From Streptomyces sp. NBC_01353 (lineage in GTDB: Bacteria; Actinomycetota; Actinomycetes; Streptomycetales; Streptomycetaceae): a DNA stretch of 64,000 bases. Position 1 is the stretch's first letter. Each line of letters begins with the position of its first letter. The notes under the pieces were generated by a model. That model saw only the letters and a list, made by a program, of their open reading frames with translations. It searched no databases and was not told the origin of the DNA. Position numbers and translations under genes: made by a program. Shown piece after piece: positions 41,946 through 51,134 of the stretch. The DNA is taken from positions 6,200,001 through 6,264,000 of the forward strand of contig NZ_CP108352.1 of NCBI RefSeq assembly GCF_036237275.1. Direction: 5' to 3'.

Positions 41946-43991
41946 ATGGACTCTGCCGGATCCCGTATGCCCAGAACAGCCAGGACGGCATCCCTGCTGG
42001 CCGCCGCGCTCCTGGCCACCGTCCTCCCGTCCGCGGGGGCCGGCGCGGCCGAAGCGGTTCCGCGGATCGACCTCACCGTCCTGGTCGTCGACGACGGCGG
42101 CAGCGCCGTGGAGGCGATCACCTCCGAACTGCGCTCCACAGGCGTCCCGTACCGCCGGGTCGATCTGGCCGATTCCGGCCGCCCGGTCATCAACGCCGGA
42201 TTCCTCAGCGACACGGTCTCCGGGCGCCCCCGGGCCAAGTACCAGGGCGTCGTCCTGCCCCACGAGTCCGCCTTCGGCCCCGACTCCGCCGAGCAGGCGG
42301 CCCTCACCGCGTACGAGAAGACCTTCGGCATCCCGCAGGTCGACGCGTACACCTGGGCCCACCCCGGCGTCGGTCTCGACTACACCAGCGAAGGGGGTTT
42401 GTCCGGTCCTCTCGACGGGGCCGCCGCCTCCGTCACCGCGGCCGGCCGGGCCGGGCCCTTCCGCCACCTGGACGGGCCGCTGACCTTCGAGGACAACGAC
42501 CCGGCGATCTCCGAGAGCTACGGTTACGCCGGCCGTCCGCGCGAGGGCTTCACCAGCTACCTCGACATCCCCGTCGACGGCGGCGGCCGGGCCAGCCTGA
42601 TCGGCGAGTACGCCCACGACGGACGCCGCGAACTGGTCGTCACCTTCGCCTACAACCAGTACCAGCGGCAGTTCCGGGCGCTCGCCCGCGGCATCGTCGA
42701 ATGGCTCACCCAGGGCGTCCACCTCGGCCAGAGCCGCAGCTACTTCTCCGTCCACGTCGACGACGTCCTCGCCCCCGACGCCCGCTGGGACACGGCCCGC
42801 AACTGCACCCCCGGAGACTTCGACTGCGTGGGCGGCGACGGGGACGGCGTGAACCCCGTCCGGATGACCGCCGAGGACGCCCGGTACGCGGCCACCTGGC
42901 AGAAGTCCTCCGGCTTCACCCTCGACATGGTCTACAACGGCGGCCAGGGCGAGCAGTGGAAGACCGAGCACGGAGGCGCCGACCCGCTCGCCACCCAGCT
43001 GATCGCCGACCGCGCCCAGTACCGCTGGGTGAACCACACCTACACCCACCCCTTCCTCGGCTGCGTCCAGGACAACGCCACCGTCCCCTGGCAGTGCGCC
43101 AAGAACGCCACCGGCGCCACCCTGTGGACGAACCGCAGCGCGATCTCCGGACAGATCCGCGACAACCACAACTGGGCCGTCGCCAAGGGCATCTCCGTCG
43201 ACCGCGCCGAACTCGTCACCGGCGAGCACTCCGGTCTGAAGACCCTCCCGCAACAGAGCGCCGACAACCCGAACCTGGCCGGCGCGCTCTCCGACAACGG
43301 CGTGAAGTGGATCGCGAGCGACAACTCCCGCGAGCCCCGACAGCGCGCCGTCGGCGCCGCGAAGACCGTCCCGCGCCACCCCATGAACGTCTACTACAAC
43401 GTGGGAACGGCCGCCGAGATGGCCGACGAGTACAACTGGATCTACACCTCGCGTGCCGACGGCGGCAGCGGGATCTGCGAGGCCAACCCGGCCTCCACCT
43501 GCCTGCCCGCCCCGCTCGACACCGCCACCGGGTACGCCTCCCACATCGTCCCGCAGGAGGCACGCACGGCCCTCTCCCACATCGTGGCGAACGACCCGCG
43601 CCCGCACTACGTCCACCAGTCCAACCTCGCCGAGGAGCGGATCCTCTACCCCGTCCTCGACCGGGTGCTCGCCGACTACCGGGCCCTCTTCGCCGACAAC
43701 ACCCCGCTGGTGAACCCCCGTCAGCGTGACGTCGGCACCGAGCTGAACCGCCGCGCCTCCTGGGAGCAGGCGCTCGCGGCCGGCCAGGTCACCGCGTACC
43801 GCATCGGTACCACCGTCACCGTCAAGGCGCCCGCCGGCGTGACCGCGCCGATCACCGTCCCCGAGGGCACGCGCAAGCAACTCCTCCTCGGCACCGCGGT
43901 GTTCGGGACGGCCTACGCCGGAACGCGCTCGGCCTGGACGGCCCCGGAGCCCCTGCAGAGCGCGACCACGCTCCGGCTCCCGACCGTCTGA
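41946..43991 (+). CDS. Secreted polysaccharide deacetylase-like protein (Agd3/PelA-deacetylase-like)
   Basis: 681 aa from the ATG at 41946, with GAGGGGGG about 10 nt upstream. A signal peptide covers residues 1-35 (basic start, LLAAALLATVL, cleavage near GAGAAEA). The N-terminal 250 residues are an accessory domain. The deacetylase core has HVDD (270-273) and HTYTH (364-368), matching the metal-binding motifs of NodB-type deacetylases. The large size and motif spacing recall Agd3 (CE18), which deacetylates fungal galactosaminogalactan; that link is inference. First of four genes with PelF-like and GH135-like proteins, so it probably deacetylates the polymer outside the cell. Confidence 0.87.
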   Translation: MDSAGSRMPRTARTASLLAAALLATVLPSAGAGAAEAVPRIDLTVLVVDDGGSAVEAITSELRSTGVPYRRVDLADSGRPVINAGFLSDTVSGRPRAKYQGVVLPHESAFGPDSAEQAALTAYEKTFGIPQVDAYTWAHPGVGLDYTSEGGLSGPLDGAAASVTAAGRAGPFRHLDGPLTFEDNDPAISESYGYAGRPREGFTSYLDIPVDGGGRASLIGEYAHDGRRELVVTFAYNQYQRQFRALARGIVEWLTQGVHLGQSRSYFSVHVDDVLAPDARWDTARNCTPGDFDCVGGDGDGVNPVRMTAEDARYAATWQKSSGFTLDMVYNGGQGEQWKTEHGGADPLATQLIADRAQYRWVNHTYTHPFLGCVQDNATVPWQCAKNATGATLWTNRSAISGQIRDNHNWAVAKGISVDRAELVTGEHSGLKTLPQQSADNPNLAGALSDNGVKWIASDNSREPRQRAVGAAKTVPRHPMNVYYNVGTAAEMADEYNWIYTSRADGGSGICEANPASTCLPAPLDTATGYASHIVPQEARTALSHIVANDPRPHYVHQSNLAEERILYPVLDRVLADYRALFADNTPLVNPRQRDVGTELNRRASWEQALAAGQVTAYRIGTTVTVKAPAGVTAPITVPEGTRKQLLLGTAVFGTAYAGTRSAWTAPEPLQSATTLRLPTV

Positions 43992-44048
43992 GACCCGCCG
44001 ACCGCTTCGCGCACTGACCACTGACCGTACGTTCTGGGGGAAACGCAC

Positions 44049-45572
44049 ATGCCGAGCAGTGGCCGTCACGTCACCATGCTCACCGAGGGCACCTATCCGC
44101 ATGTCCACGGGGGAGTCAGCACCTGGTGCGACCAGCTCGTCCGGGGGATGCCCGAGGTCGACTTCGAGGTCCTCGCCCTCACCGGCAGCGGCCGCGAACC
44201 GGTCACCTGGGAGCTGCCGTCCAACGTCCGACGGCACACCGCCTTCCCGCTCTGGGGCCCCACCCCGGAGCGGGGGCGGGCCCCGCGCGGGCGGGCGCGC
44301 CGCCGCTCGGTCGACATCTACGAGCGCTTCCTGCTCTCGATACTCGACCCCGGCGCCGGCTGTGACTTCGGCGAGGGCCTCTACGCCCTGGCCGAACTCG
44401 CCCGGCGCGGAGGGCTCACCGCGGCCCTGCGCTCCGAGAGCATGCTCCGCTCCCTGATGTGGATCTGGACCATGCCGCATCTACCGACGGCCGCGGCCAG
44501 GCCCACCGTCCACGACGCGCTGACCGCCACCGACCTGCTGGAGCACGCGCTGCGGCCGCTCGCCGCCCGGATATCCGGCAGCAGCGTCGCGCACGCCGTC
44601 TCCAGCGGCCTCGCGACGCTGCCGGCGCTCGCCGCCCAGCACTTCGAAGGAGTGCCCTTCCTGCTCACCGAACACGGCATCTATCTGCGCGAGCGCTACC
44701 TCGGCTACCGCACCGAGGCCCAACGCTGGCCCGTCAAGGCCCTGATGCTCGGCTTCTACCGCGAGCTCAACACCCTCGGCTACCGCAAGGCCGACCTGAT
44801 CACCCCCTGCAACCAGTACAACCGGCGCTGGGAGGAGCGCGGCGGCGCACCCGCCGCCCGCATCCGGACCGTCTACAACGGCGTCGACCCGCACGCCTTC
44901 CCCTACGCGGGACCCGAGCCGGAGGTCCCCACCCTCAGCTGGTGCGGCCGGATCGACCCCATCAAGGACCTGGAGACGCTGATCCGGGCGTACGCGATCT
45001 CCCGCGCCGAACTCCCGGAGCTGAGGCTGAGGTTGTTCGGCCCGGTACCGGCCGGGAACGAGGACTACCGGACCGGCCTGGAGAAGCTGGCGGCCGAACT
45101 GGGCGTCGCCGACGGCATCACCTTCGAGGGCAGGGTCTCCGACGTGGCCGGCGCCTACGCGGCGGGGAGCGTGGTGGCGCTGTCCTCGATCAGCGAAGGC
45201 TTCCCCTTCTCCCTGATCGAAGCCATGTCCTGCGGCCGGGCCACGGTGTCCACAGATGTGGGCGGGGTACGGGAGGCCGTCGGCGACACGGGACTCGTCG
45301 TCCCGCCCCGCGAACCCGCCGTGCTGGCCGCCGCCATGACGGAGCTGCTGCACGACGGGGAGCGGCGCGCCGAACTGGGCCGCCGGGCCCGGCAGCGGGT
45401 CGTCGACCGCTTCACCCTGCACCGCTCGGTGGAAGGCTTCCGCCAGATCTACCGCGAACTCGCCGGGCAGCCCGTCACACCCCCGGTCGATCTCGGCGAC
45501 GGAACGGACTGGACCGTGCGCCTCACCGACCCCTGGCGCCAGGAACTCGTCGGCGGAGGCTCCCTTTCGTGA
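44049..45572 (+). CDS. pelF: PelF-like GT4 glycosyltransferase
   Basis: 507 aa from the ATG at 44049. MLTEGTYPHVHGGVSTWCDQLVRGMP is the characteristic start of PelF (DUF3492), and the GT-B C-terminal domain has RTVYNGVDP, LSWCGRIDPIKDLETLI and the nucleotide-sugar E-x7-E motif in SEGFPFSLIEAMSCG. Cytosolic, no signal. In Pseudomonas PelF polymerises UDP-GalNAc-type precursors for the Pel polysaccharide. Here it lies 57 bp after the deacetylase gene and overlaps the membrane protein gene, so it is the likely polymerase of the locus. Confidence 0.93.
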   Translation: MPSSGRHVTMLTEGTYPHVHGGVSTWCDQLVRGMPEVDFEVLALTGSGREPVTWELPSNVRRHTAFPLWGPTPERGRAPRGRARRRSVDIYERFLLSILDPGAGCDFGEGLYALAELARRGGLTAALRSESMLRSLMWIWTMPHLPTAAARPTVHDALTATDLLEHALRPLAARISGSSVAHAVSSGLATLPALAAQHFEGVPFLLTEHGIYLRERYLGYRTEAQRWPVKALMLGFYRELNTLGYRKADLITPCNQYNRRWEERGGAPAARIRTVYNGVDPHAFPYAGPEPEVPTLSWCGRIDPIKDLETLIRAYAISRAELPELRLRLFGPVPAGNEDYRTGLEKLAAELGVADGITFEGRVSDVAGAYAAGSVVALSSISEGFPFSLIEAMSCGRATVSTDVGGVREAVGDTGLVVPPREPAVLAAAMTELLHDGERRAELGRRARQRVVDRFTLHRSVEGFRQIYRELAGQPVTPPVDLGDGTDWTVRLTDPWRQELVGGGSLS

Positions 45573-46996
45573 GCGGCTCGCTGTGGCTCAAGAACGGCAC
45601 GATGCAGGACACCCTGCCGGTGATCCCACGCCCTCGCAGGCCGGGCGCCGAGCAGGGGCTCCTCGTGCGGGATCCGCTCGATCAGGATCCGCTCGACCAG
45701 GGTGCCCTCGCCGTCGATCCGCTCGACGAACTCGCCGACCGGCTCGACGCGTTGGCCGCCGGCGCCGTGCACCCCGACGAGATAGCCGCGATCCTCGAAT
45801 CCGACGGCCTGACCGACGACCACATCCGCCTCACCTACGGGCGCGCCGACTCCTTCGCGCTCGCCGAGGACCTCTACGCGCGCGTGGAGCGGCGCCATCC
45901 CCAGCCGGAGGCCCCGCCCACCGGGCCCTGGCACAGCGGGCTCGTCGGCTGCCTGCTGCGCGGACTCGTCTTCGCCCTGCCCGGCCTCGCGTACGTCCTC
46001 GCGGCGCCGCTCCTGGCCGGGCCGGGCAAGGGCCCGCTGCTCGCGTCGGCCGTGGCCGGATGGGTGTGGAACCAGGCCCTGGCCCACCGCGCGTACTCCT
46101 GGCTCGGCCTCGGCGAACGCCGGGCGGCCGCCCGCGCCCTGCTCCTCGGCGCCCCGGCGGGCGCGCTCGTCGGCTCGGCCGTCGCCCTCGCCGCCTCCGG
46201 GCCCGGGGCGTGGCGCGTCGTCATGTTCGCCGCCGGACAGTCCCTGTACCTCGGCGCCGCGACCGTCCTGCTCGTCCTCGGCCGCGAACGCGCCCTGCTC
46301 TGCGCCCTGCTGCCGCTCGCCGGAGCGGTGCCCGCGTTCTGGTACGACCTCCCCGACGCCCTCCGCGCCGGGCTGCTCGTCCTCTCCCTGGCGACCACGG
46401 TCACCTTCGCGGCGATCGTGCTGCGCCCAGGACCGAGGCCCCGCTCCGGCCCGCCGCTCGTCGCCTCCCTCCCGTACGGCCTCTTCGGCCTCGGCACCGG
46501 CCTGCTGGTGCTGTACGCGGGGGCCGGCGACGCCCTGGTGACGGGCGCCGCGCCCGTGCTCGCGCTCACCCTGTCGATGGGGCCCGCCGAGTGGCTGCTG
46601 CACCGCTTCCGAAGCGAGACCCTCACCGGACTGCGCACCCTCACCAGCGCCCGCGCGTTCCGGCGGGCGGCCGCGGGGACGCTGGCGCACTGCCTCGGCG
46701 CGTATCTCGCCGTCCTGCTCGCCCTGGCCTCCGTCGGCACCCTGCTGTGGCCGGGAGCCCCGGCGCTCGACGGGATCCGGCTCCTCGGGCTGCTGCTGGT
46801 CGGGATCGTGCTCTGGCTCGCCCTGCTCCTCCAGGCCTTCGGCGCGGTCCGCAGCGCGGCCGCGGTGTGCACGCTCGCCGCGGTGGCGCAGACCCTCACC
46901 CCGACGGCCGGCCCCGCCGCGGCCGGCGTAGCGGCCACCGTCCTGGCCGTCCTGGCCGGCGCCCTGCTCATACGCCCGACAGCCCACCGCGCCTAG
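45569..46996 (+). CDS. Polytopic membrane protein of the polysaccharide operon (PelG-like role)
   Basis: 475 aa from the GTG at 45569, overlapping the PelF stop (GTGA). A soluble N-terminus of about 115 residues (DPLDQDPLDQGALAVDPLDELADRL repeat-like acidic stretch, then LESDGLTDDHIRLTYG) precedes about 11-12 membrane helices. Gene order and topology match PelG, the transporter partner of PelF, but sequence similarity cannot be judged by eye. Most likely it exports the polymer. Confidence 0.88.
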   Translation: MSGSLWLKNGTMQDTLPVIPRPRRPGAEQGLLVRDPLDQDPLDQGALAVDPLDELADRLDALAAGAVHPDEIAAILESDGLTDDHIRLTYGRADSFALAEDLYARVERRHPQPEAPPTGPWHSGLVGCLLRGLVFALPGLAYVLAAPLLAGPGKGPLLASAVAGWVWNQALAHRAYSWLGLGERRAAARALLLGAPAGALVGSAVALAASGPGAWRVVMFAAGQSLYLGAATVLLVLGRERALLCALLPLAGAVPAFWYDLPDALRAGLLVLSLATTVTFAAIVLRPGPRPRSGPPLVASLPYGLFGLGTGLLVLYAGAGDALVTGAAPVLALTLSMGPAEWLLHRFRSETLTGLRTLTSARAFRRAAAGTLAHCLGAYLAVLLALASVGTLLWPGAPALDGIRLLGLLLVGIVLWLALLLQAFGAVRSAAAVCTLAAVAQTLTPTAGPAAAGVAATVLAVLAGALLIRPTAHRA

Positions 46997-47010
46997 GACG
47001 ACCGACGACC

Positions 47011-47628
47011 GTGAACCCTTCTCTCCTCGTGCCCTTCTACGAGCATCCGGCGGACCGGCCCGAAGCCTGGGACGCCGTGATCGAGGCCGCGCCGTCGCTG
47101 TACGGCGTCGTCCTCAACCCCGCGAACGGCGCGGGGCGGACCGCCGATCCCGCCTTCGCCGTCGTCGCCGAACGGCTCCGCGCCGCCGGGGCGCGGGTGC
47201 TCGGCTATGTCGACACCGCGTACGGCCGCCGACCGCACGGCGAGGTCGTCGCCGACCTGCTCCGCCACCGCGACTGGTACGGCGCCGACGGGGCGTTCCT
47301 CGACCAGGTGCCGACCGCGCCCGAGGCCCTCGAGCACTTCCGGCGCATCGGCGTCGCCGCCCGCGCCGCCGGGGCCCGGACACTGGTTCTCAACCACGGC
47401 GCCCACCCCGACCCCGGCTACGCCGCGCTCGCCGATCTGCTGGTCACCTTCGAGGGCCCCTGGGACTCCTACCGCGCCCTCGACCTCCCGGTCGCCGACC
47501 ACTACTGCCATCTGGTCTACGCGGCCCCCCGCCACGCCCTGCCGACCACCCGCGTCCACTGCACGGTCCCGGGTACGGGAGCCCACCCGTGGGGCACGCT
47601 CCCGCACGCCCTGGAGCCGGCCGGATGA
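47011..47628 (+). CDS. Spherulin-4/GH135-like hydrolase
   Basis: 205 aa from the GTG at 47011. LLVPFYEHPADRPEAWDAVI, GVVLNPANGAGRTADPAF, ARVLGYVDTAYGRRPHGEVVADL, WYGADGAFLDQVP and LVTFEGPWDSY follow the spherulation-specific family 4 pattern, whose fungal member Sph3 (GH135) cleaves galactosaminogalactan. Two acidic residues, Asp in YVDT and Asp in FLDQV, are the likely catalytic pair. No signal peptide is evident, so it may act inside or be exported in an unknown way. Last gene of the operon. Confidence 0.88.
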   Translation: MNPSLLVPFYEHPADRPEAWDAVIEAAPSLYGVVLNPANGAGRTADPAFAVVAERLRAAGARVLGYVDTAYGRRPHGEVVADLLRHRDWYGADGAFLDQVPTAPEALEHFRRIGVAARAAGARTLVLNHGAHPDPGYAALADLLVTFEGPWDSYRALDLPVADHYCHLVYAAPRHALPTTRVHCTVPGTGAHPWGTLPHALEPAG

Positions 47629-47643
47629 CCCATGGGGCGACGG

Positions 47644-48816
47644 TCAGCCGCGGGTGACGGAGTAGCAGGTGGCCCGGCCCTCGCCGTTGTCCGTCCACTC
47701 GCGCCCGGTCGACCAGGTGTACCAGGACCGGTCGCCGGCCGTGTCCGCGCAGGCCCGCTCGGCCCTGGACATCGCCGACTCGGTGCCGGGCCAGCCGCCC
47801 GCGAGCTTGTGCTGTCCCAGGATCTTGCCGTCGTAGGAGCCGGTGCAGGGCACCCGGGCCACCAACCGGTTCTGGCGCAGACCGGTGTTGAAGTCCATGC
47901 AGTCCCCGGCCTTCGCGTCGTACGTGGGGATCACCACCGTGCCGGCGTCCAGGGTGCGCTCGGTGGGCGTCGCCGCGGCCGTCGGCTTCGAGGCGCCGAA
48001 TCCGGCCAGGGTGAGCTCGGCGTGGAGTGCGGTGACGTCCGCGAGGGCGCTGTCCTTCTCCTTGCTGAGCAGGGCGGACAGATCGGCCCGGGCACGCGTG
48101 ACCCGGCCGTCCGCGTCGACGTCGACGGTCACCGGGATCTGGGCGGTCTTCACGGTGTCGTTCAGCGGGACGGGGACGAACTCCGTCCGCAGGTCGTACG
48201 GGAAGAGATTCATGGCCGCCTTCAGCGGGAACGAGGCGGTGTACGAACGCCCTGCCGTGCCCGTCCGGGCCGTCGCCTCCGCGGTCCCGAGCGCCTCCAG
48301 GAGCGTGCCGCCGACCGCGGCCTCGGAGCCGCGCAGGTGGCTGATCGAGTCGACGCCCCAGAGCGGCTTGATGTCCCCCGAGTACCGCAGCCAGTAGCCG
48401 GCCGAGGCGGCACGGTAGTTGATGGTCTGGGTGTCCACCGTGTATCGGCTGGAGGTGTCGCCCGTGGTCCGCCCCGGGAGGGATCCGAGGATCGTCGCGC
48501 GGGCGTCCTCCGGGAACTGCCGGGGAACGCGCCAGGCGCTCGCCGCCTCGCCCCGGCTGCCGGTGAAGTCCACGCGTCCCGTGAGGGTCTGGACGGCCTT
48601 GCCGTGCCGCGAGGTGAAGGTGACGCTCTGGCGGAGCTCGGCGCTGCCGGCCTTCTGGGTGTGGCGCAGCGCGAGGAAGACCTGCCGGTCGAGCGGCTCG
48701 GAGAACACGGGATGGGGGGCCGGCTTCGCGGTCCCTCCGTCGTCGCCGCCGCAGGCGGTGAGCGAAAGGGAGGCGGCGGCGAGCGCGGCAGCGGTACGAG
48801 CAAGGCGTCTGATCAC
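47644..48816 (-). CDS. Lipoprotein with septum-formation-like C-terminal domain
   Basis: 390 aa from the GTG at 48816. Signal peptide with lipobox LTAC at about 19-22 (ASLSLTACGGD), so membrane-anchored. The middle (DRQVFLALRHTQKAGSAEL, then VDFTG, LRYSGDIKPLWG) resembles LppX/LprG-like beta-rich actinobacterial lipoproteins. The C-terminal 100 residues with paired Cys (AGDCMDF, VPCTGSYDGKI, ERACADTAGDRSWYTW, GRATCYSV) look like the septum-formation (Septum_form) domain. Function unknown. Convergent with the GH135-like gene, 15 bp apart. Confidence 0.9.
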   Translation of the reverse strand: MIRRLARTAAALAAASLSLTACGGDDGGTAKPAPHPVFSEPLDRQVFLALRHTQKAGSAELRQSVTFTSRHGKAVQTLTGRVDFTGSRGEAASAWRVPRQFPEDARATILGSLPGRTTGDTSSRYTVDTQTINYRAASAGYWLRYSGDIKPLWGVDSISHLRGSEAAVGGTLLEALGTAEATARTGTAGRSYTASFPLKAAMNLFPYDLRTEFVPVPLNDTVKTAQIPVTVDVDADGRVTRARADLSALLSKEKDSALADVTALHAELTLAGFGASKPTAAATPTERTLDAGTVVIPTYDAKAGDCMDFNTGLRQNRLVARVPCTGSYDGKILGQHKLAGGWPGTESAMSRAERACADTAGDRSWYTWSTGREWTDNGEGRATCYSVTRG

Positions 48817-48872
48817 GCCTTCATGACCGGGCGGACCTGCGGAAGGTTGTCCTCCGGCAGGTCACGGAACGA

Positions 48873-49637
48873 TCAACCCAGCGTCAGCGCGACGAGCGCC
48901 ACCGTCCCCGCCGTCTCCTCCACCGCTCCGAACACATCGCCGGTCACCCCGCCGAACCTCCGTACGCACCGCCGCAGCAGCAGCGTCGCCGCGCCGAGCC
49001 CCGCCGCTGCCGCCAGGACGTGACGGATCGCGTCGTACGGGGAGAAGAGCGCGCCCGCGCCCGCGCACAGGACGAGCACGCCCCCGGTGACCAGCGCGGC
49101 CGAGCGCACCGGGACGGTGGCGGCGACCATCGCGCCCAGGCCCTCCGGACGGGCCGCCGGGACGCCGTGGCGGGAGGCGTGGGTGAGGGCGAGGCGGGCG
49201 ACGGTCGCGGCGAGGGCGGCGGCGACCGTGCCGTACGCCCAGCTCTCCTCGTACAGCCGGTACAGCGCGGCGACCTGGGCGAGCAGGACGAAGAGCAGCA
49301 CGATGACACCGAACGGGCCGATGTCCGACTGCTTCATGATCCGCAGCGCGTCCTCCGCCGGCTTGGCGCTGCCGAGCCCGTCCGCCGTGTCCGCGAGGCC
49401 GTCCAGGTGCAGGCCCCGGGTCATCAGCGCCGGTACGGCGGCGGTGACGACGGCCGCGAGCAGCGGGCCGGAGCCGAACAGCAGGAACAGGCCGCCGAGT
49501 GCCGCCGAGAAGAGGCCCACGACGAGGCCCGCGAGCGGGGCCCACAACATGCCGGCGCGCGCCGCGTCCCTGTCCCAGCGGGTGATGCGGGCGGGGAGCA
49601 CGGTGAGGGTGCCGAAGGCGAAACGCAGGCCGTCCAT
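48873..49637 (-). CDS. cobS: Adenosylcobinamide-GDP ribazoletransferase
   Basis: 254 aa from the ATG at 49637. Signature segments: GLRFAFGTLTVLP, the strongly conserved LHLDGLADTADGLGS, and MKQSDIGPFGVIVL. Six to seven membrane helices, as in CobS. It joins adenosylcobinamide-GDP and alpha-ribazole, the final step of cobalamin assembly. CobT and CobU functions are encoded 3-5 kb away on the same strand, separated by unrelated membrane genes. Confidence 0.97.
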   Translation of the reverse strand: MDGLRFAFGTLTVLPARITRWDRDAARAGMLWAPLAGLVVGLFSAALGGLFLLFGSGPLLAAVVTAAVPALMTRGLHLDGLADTADGLGSAKPAEDALRIMKQSDIGPFGVIVLLFVLLAQVAALYRLYEESWAYGTVAAALAATVARLALTHASRHGVPAARPEGLGAMVAATVPVRSAALVTGGVLVLCAGAGALFSPYDAIRHVLAAAAGLGAATLLLRRCVRRFGGVTGDVFGAVEETAGTVALVALTLG

Positions 49638-49704
49638 CCGGGCAGGGTAAGGCAGGGCCCGACGCTGTAAATTGCGCATCACGTACATATCGGAAGCGGG
49701 TGGC

Positions 49705-50484
49705 ATGGGTCACTGGTTCTACGTCAACTTCGTCGAGCCCGGGAAGCTCCCGCTGCTCATCGCCCTGTTCTCCTTCGTGGTGACCTTCCTGGTCACGCGG
49801 ATGATCGTGCGGATGATCCGGGCGGGGAAGGGCCCGTTCGGCAATGTGCAGTCCGCCGGCGGGCTGCACATCCACCATGTCGTGCCCGGCGTTGTTCTCA
49901 CCGTCGTCGGCGGCTTCGGCGCGGTCGCCAGCGGCCGGGAGGGGGTCGCCGCCGGTGTCTTCGCGGCGGTCTTCGGGATCGGCGCGGGCCTCGTCCTCGA
50001 CGAGTTCGCGCTGATCCTCCACCTCGACGACGTCTACTGGAGCGACCAGGGCCGCAAGAGCGTCGAGGTCGTCGTCCTGACCGCCGCCCTGGTGGTGCTG
50101 GTCCTCGGCGGTTTCTCGCCGCTCGGCGTCAACGAACTCACCCCCGACGAACGCCAGAACCGGGCCACCGTCGTCCTCACCCTCGTGGTGAACTTCCTCT
50201 TCGTCCTGATCGCCCTGGTGAAGGGGAAGTTCCGGATCGCGGTGCTGGGGACGCTGGTGCCGTTCGTCGCGATCGTCGGAGCGGTACGGCTCGCCCGGCC
50301 CGGCTCCTGGTGGTCCCGCCACTTCTACCGGCGACGCCACCGTGCCCGCGCCAAGTCCCGGCTGCGCACCTACCGGCACGACCGGCGCTGGGACCGGATC
50401 CGACGGCGGGCTCAGGACCTGATCGGCGGCTTCCAGGAGCGGGTCCCCGGCCGCGGCTCCGGCCCTGGGTCCGACGGCGGCTGA
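49705..50484 (+). CDS. Polytopic membrane protein of unknown function
   Basis: 259 aa from the ATG at 49705, with GGAAG upstream. Five to six membrane helices; between the first two is QSAGGLHIHHVVPG, a His-rich conserved-looking stretch, and after the third EFALILHLDDVYWS. The basic tail (SRHFYRRRHRARAKSRLRTYRHDRR) is cytosolic. Gene family is common in actinobacteria, with no function I know. The 3' end overlaps the convergent rhomboid-like gene by 73 bp. Confidence 0.85.
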   Translation: MGHWFYVNFVEPGKLPLLIALFSFVVTFLVTRMIVRMIRAGKGPFGNVQSAGGLHIHHVVPGVVLTVVGGFGAVASGREGVAAGVFAAVFGIGAGLVLDEFALILHLDDVYWSDQGRKSVEVVVLTAALVVLVLGGFSPLGVNELTPDERQNRATVVLTLVVNFLFVLIALVKGKFRIAVLGTLVPFVAIVGAVRLARPGSWWSRHFYRRRHRARAKSRLRTYRHDRRWDRIRRRAQDLIGGFQERVPGRGSGPGSDGG

Positions 50485-51134
50485 CGGCGCTCCCGCCACG
50501 CCGTGGCCGCCACGAGCACCAGCACCGCGGCGATCGCCGCCAGATGCTCCTTGCCCGCCAGGTTGCTCTTGATCAGCACCTCCACCACCATCGCGACGAC
50601 CACCAGCGCCCCGGTCCAGCGGGCCCGACAGCGCCGGCAGACGTAGACGGCGAGGCCGACCACGGCCGCCGAGGGGCCGGTGTCGACGACCTGGGCGTCC
50701 GAGGCGGGCAGCCCGAGAGGGCTGTCCGGGCCGAGCGCGATGCCCACCCGTGCGTACAACGTCCCGGCCAGCGTCGCCAGATACGCGATGGCGAGGGTCC
50801 GCCACCGCCCCAGACAGATCTCGGCGATGCCGAACACCAGCAGGACCTGCGCCAGCGCGCCCCACACCGGCAGGTCGAGCGCCGGGACGAAGAGCGAGAG
50901 CGGGGTACGCAGCAGCGCGAGCCAGAGCGGGTCCTCGGCCCTCACCGAGCCGATGTTCTGGACCGGCTGGTAGCCCCAGTCCTGGTTCTGCACGAGCTGG
51001 AAGAGCGCCGTGAGGCACACGGCGGCCAGCGTCATCGGTATCGCGCTCCACCTCTTGGTGGCGAGCGTGGTCCGTACGGCGGTGTACAGCGGGCCCCACT
51101 CGCGGTGCGCGAAGTCCCGGACGGCGGACCTCAA
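50412..51134 (-). CDS. Rhomboid-like membrane protein
   Basis: 240 aa from a TTG at 51134 that overlaps the upstream TGA (TTGA) with GGAAGG 6 nt before it. Six membrane helices. A Ser in DTGPSAAVVGLAVY and a His in GKEHLAAIAAVLVL occupy the places of the rhomboid GxSG and HxxG residues, so a protease activity is possible, but the flanking glycines differ. Coupled to the MprF-like gene, so it probably works at the same membrane site. Confidence 0.83.
   Translation of the reverse strand: MRSAVRDFAHREWGPLYTAVRTTLATKRWSAIPMTLAAVCLTALFQLVQNQDWGYQPVQNIGSVRAEDPLWLALLRTPLSLFVPALDLPVWGALAQVLLVFGIAEICLGRWRTLAIAYLATLAGTLYARVGIALGPDSPLGLPASDAQVVDTGPSAAVVGLAVYVCRRCRARWTGALVVVAMVVEVLIKSNLAGKEHLAAIAAVLVLVAATAWRERRQPPSDPGPEPRPGTRSWKPPIRS

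Noticed and set aside
39803-43729. Open frame of 1308 codons on the plus strand across pepA
   Set aside because: Opposite pepA and out of frame with the deacetylase; no recognisable sequence.
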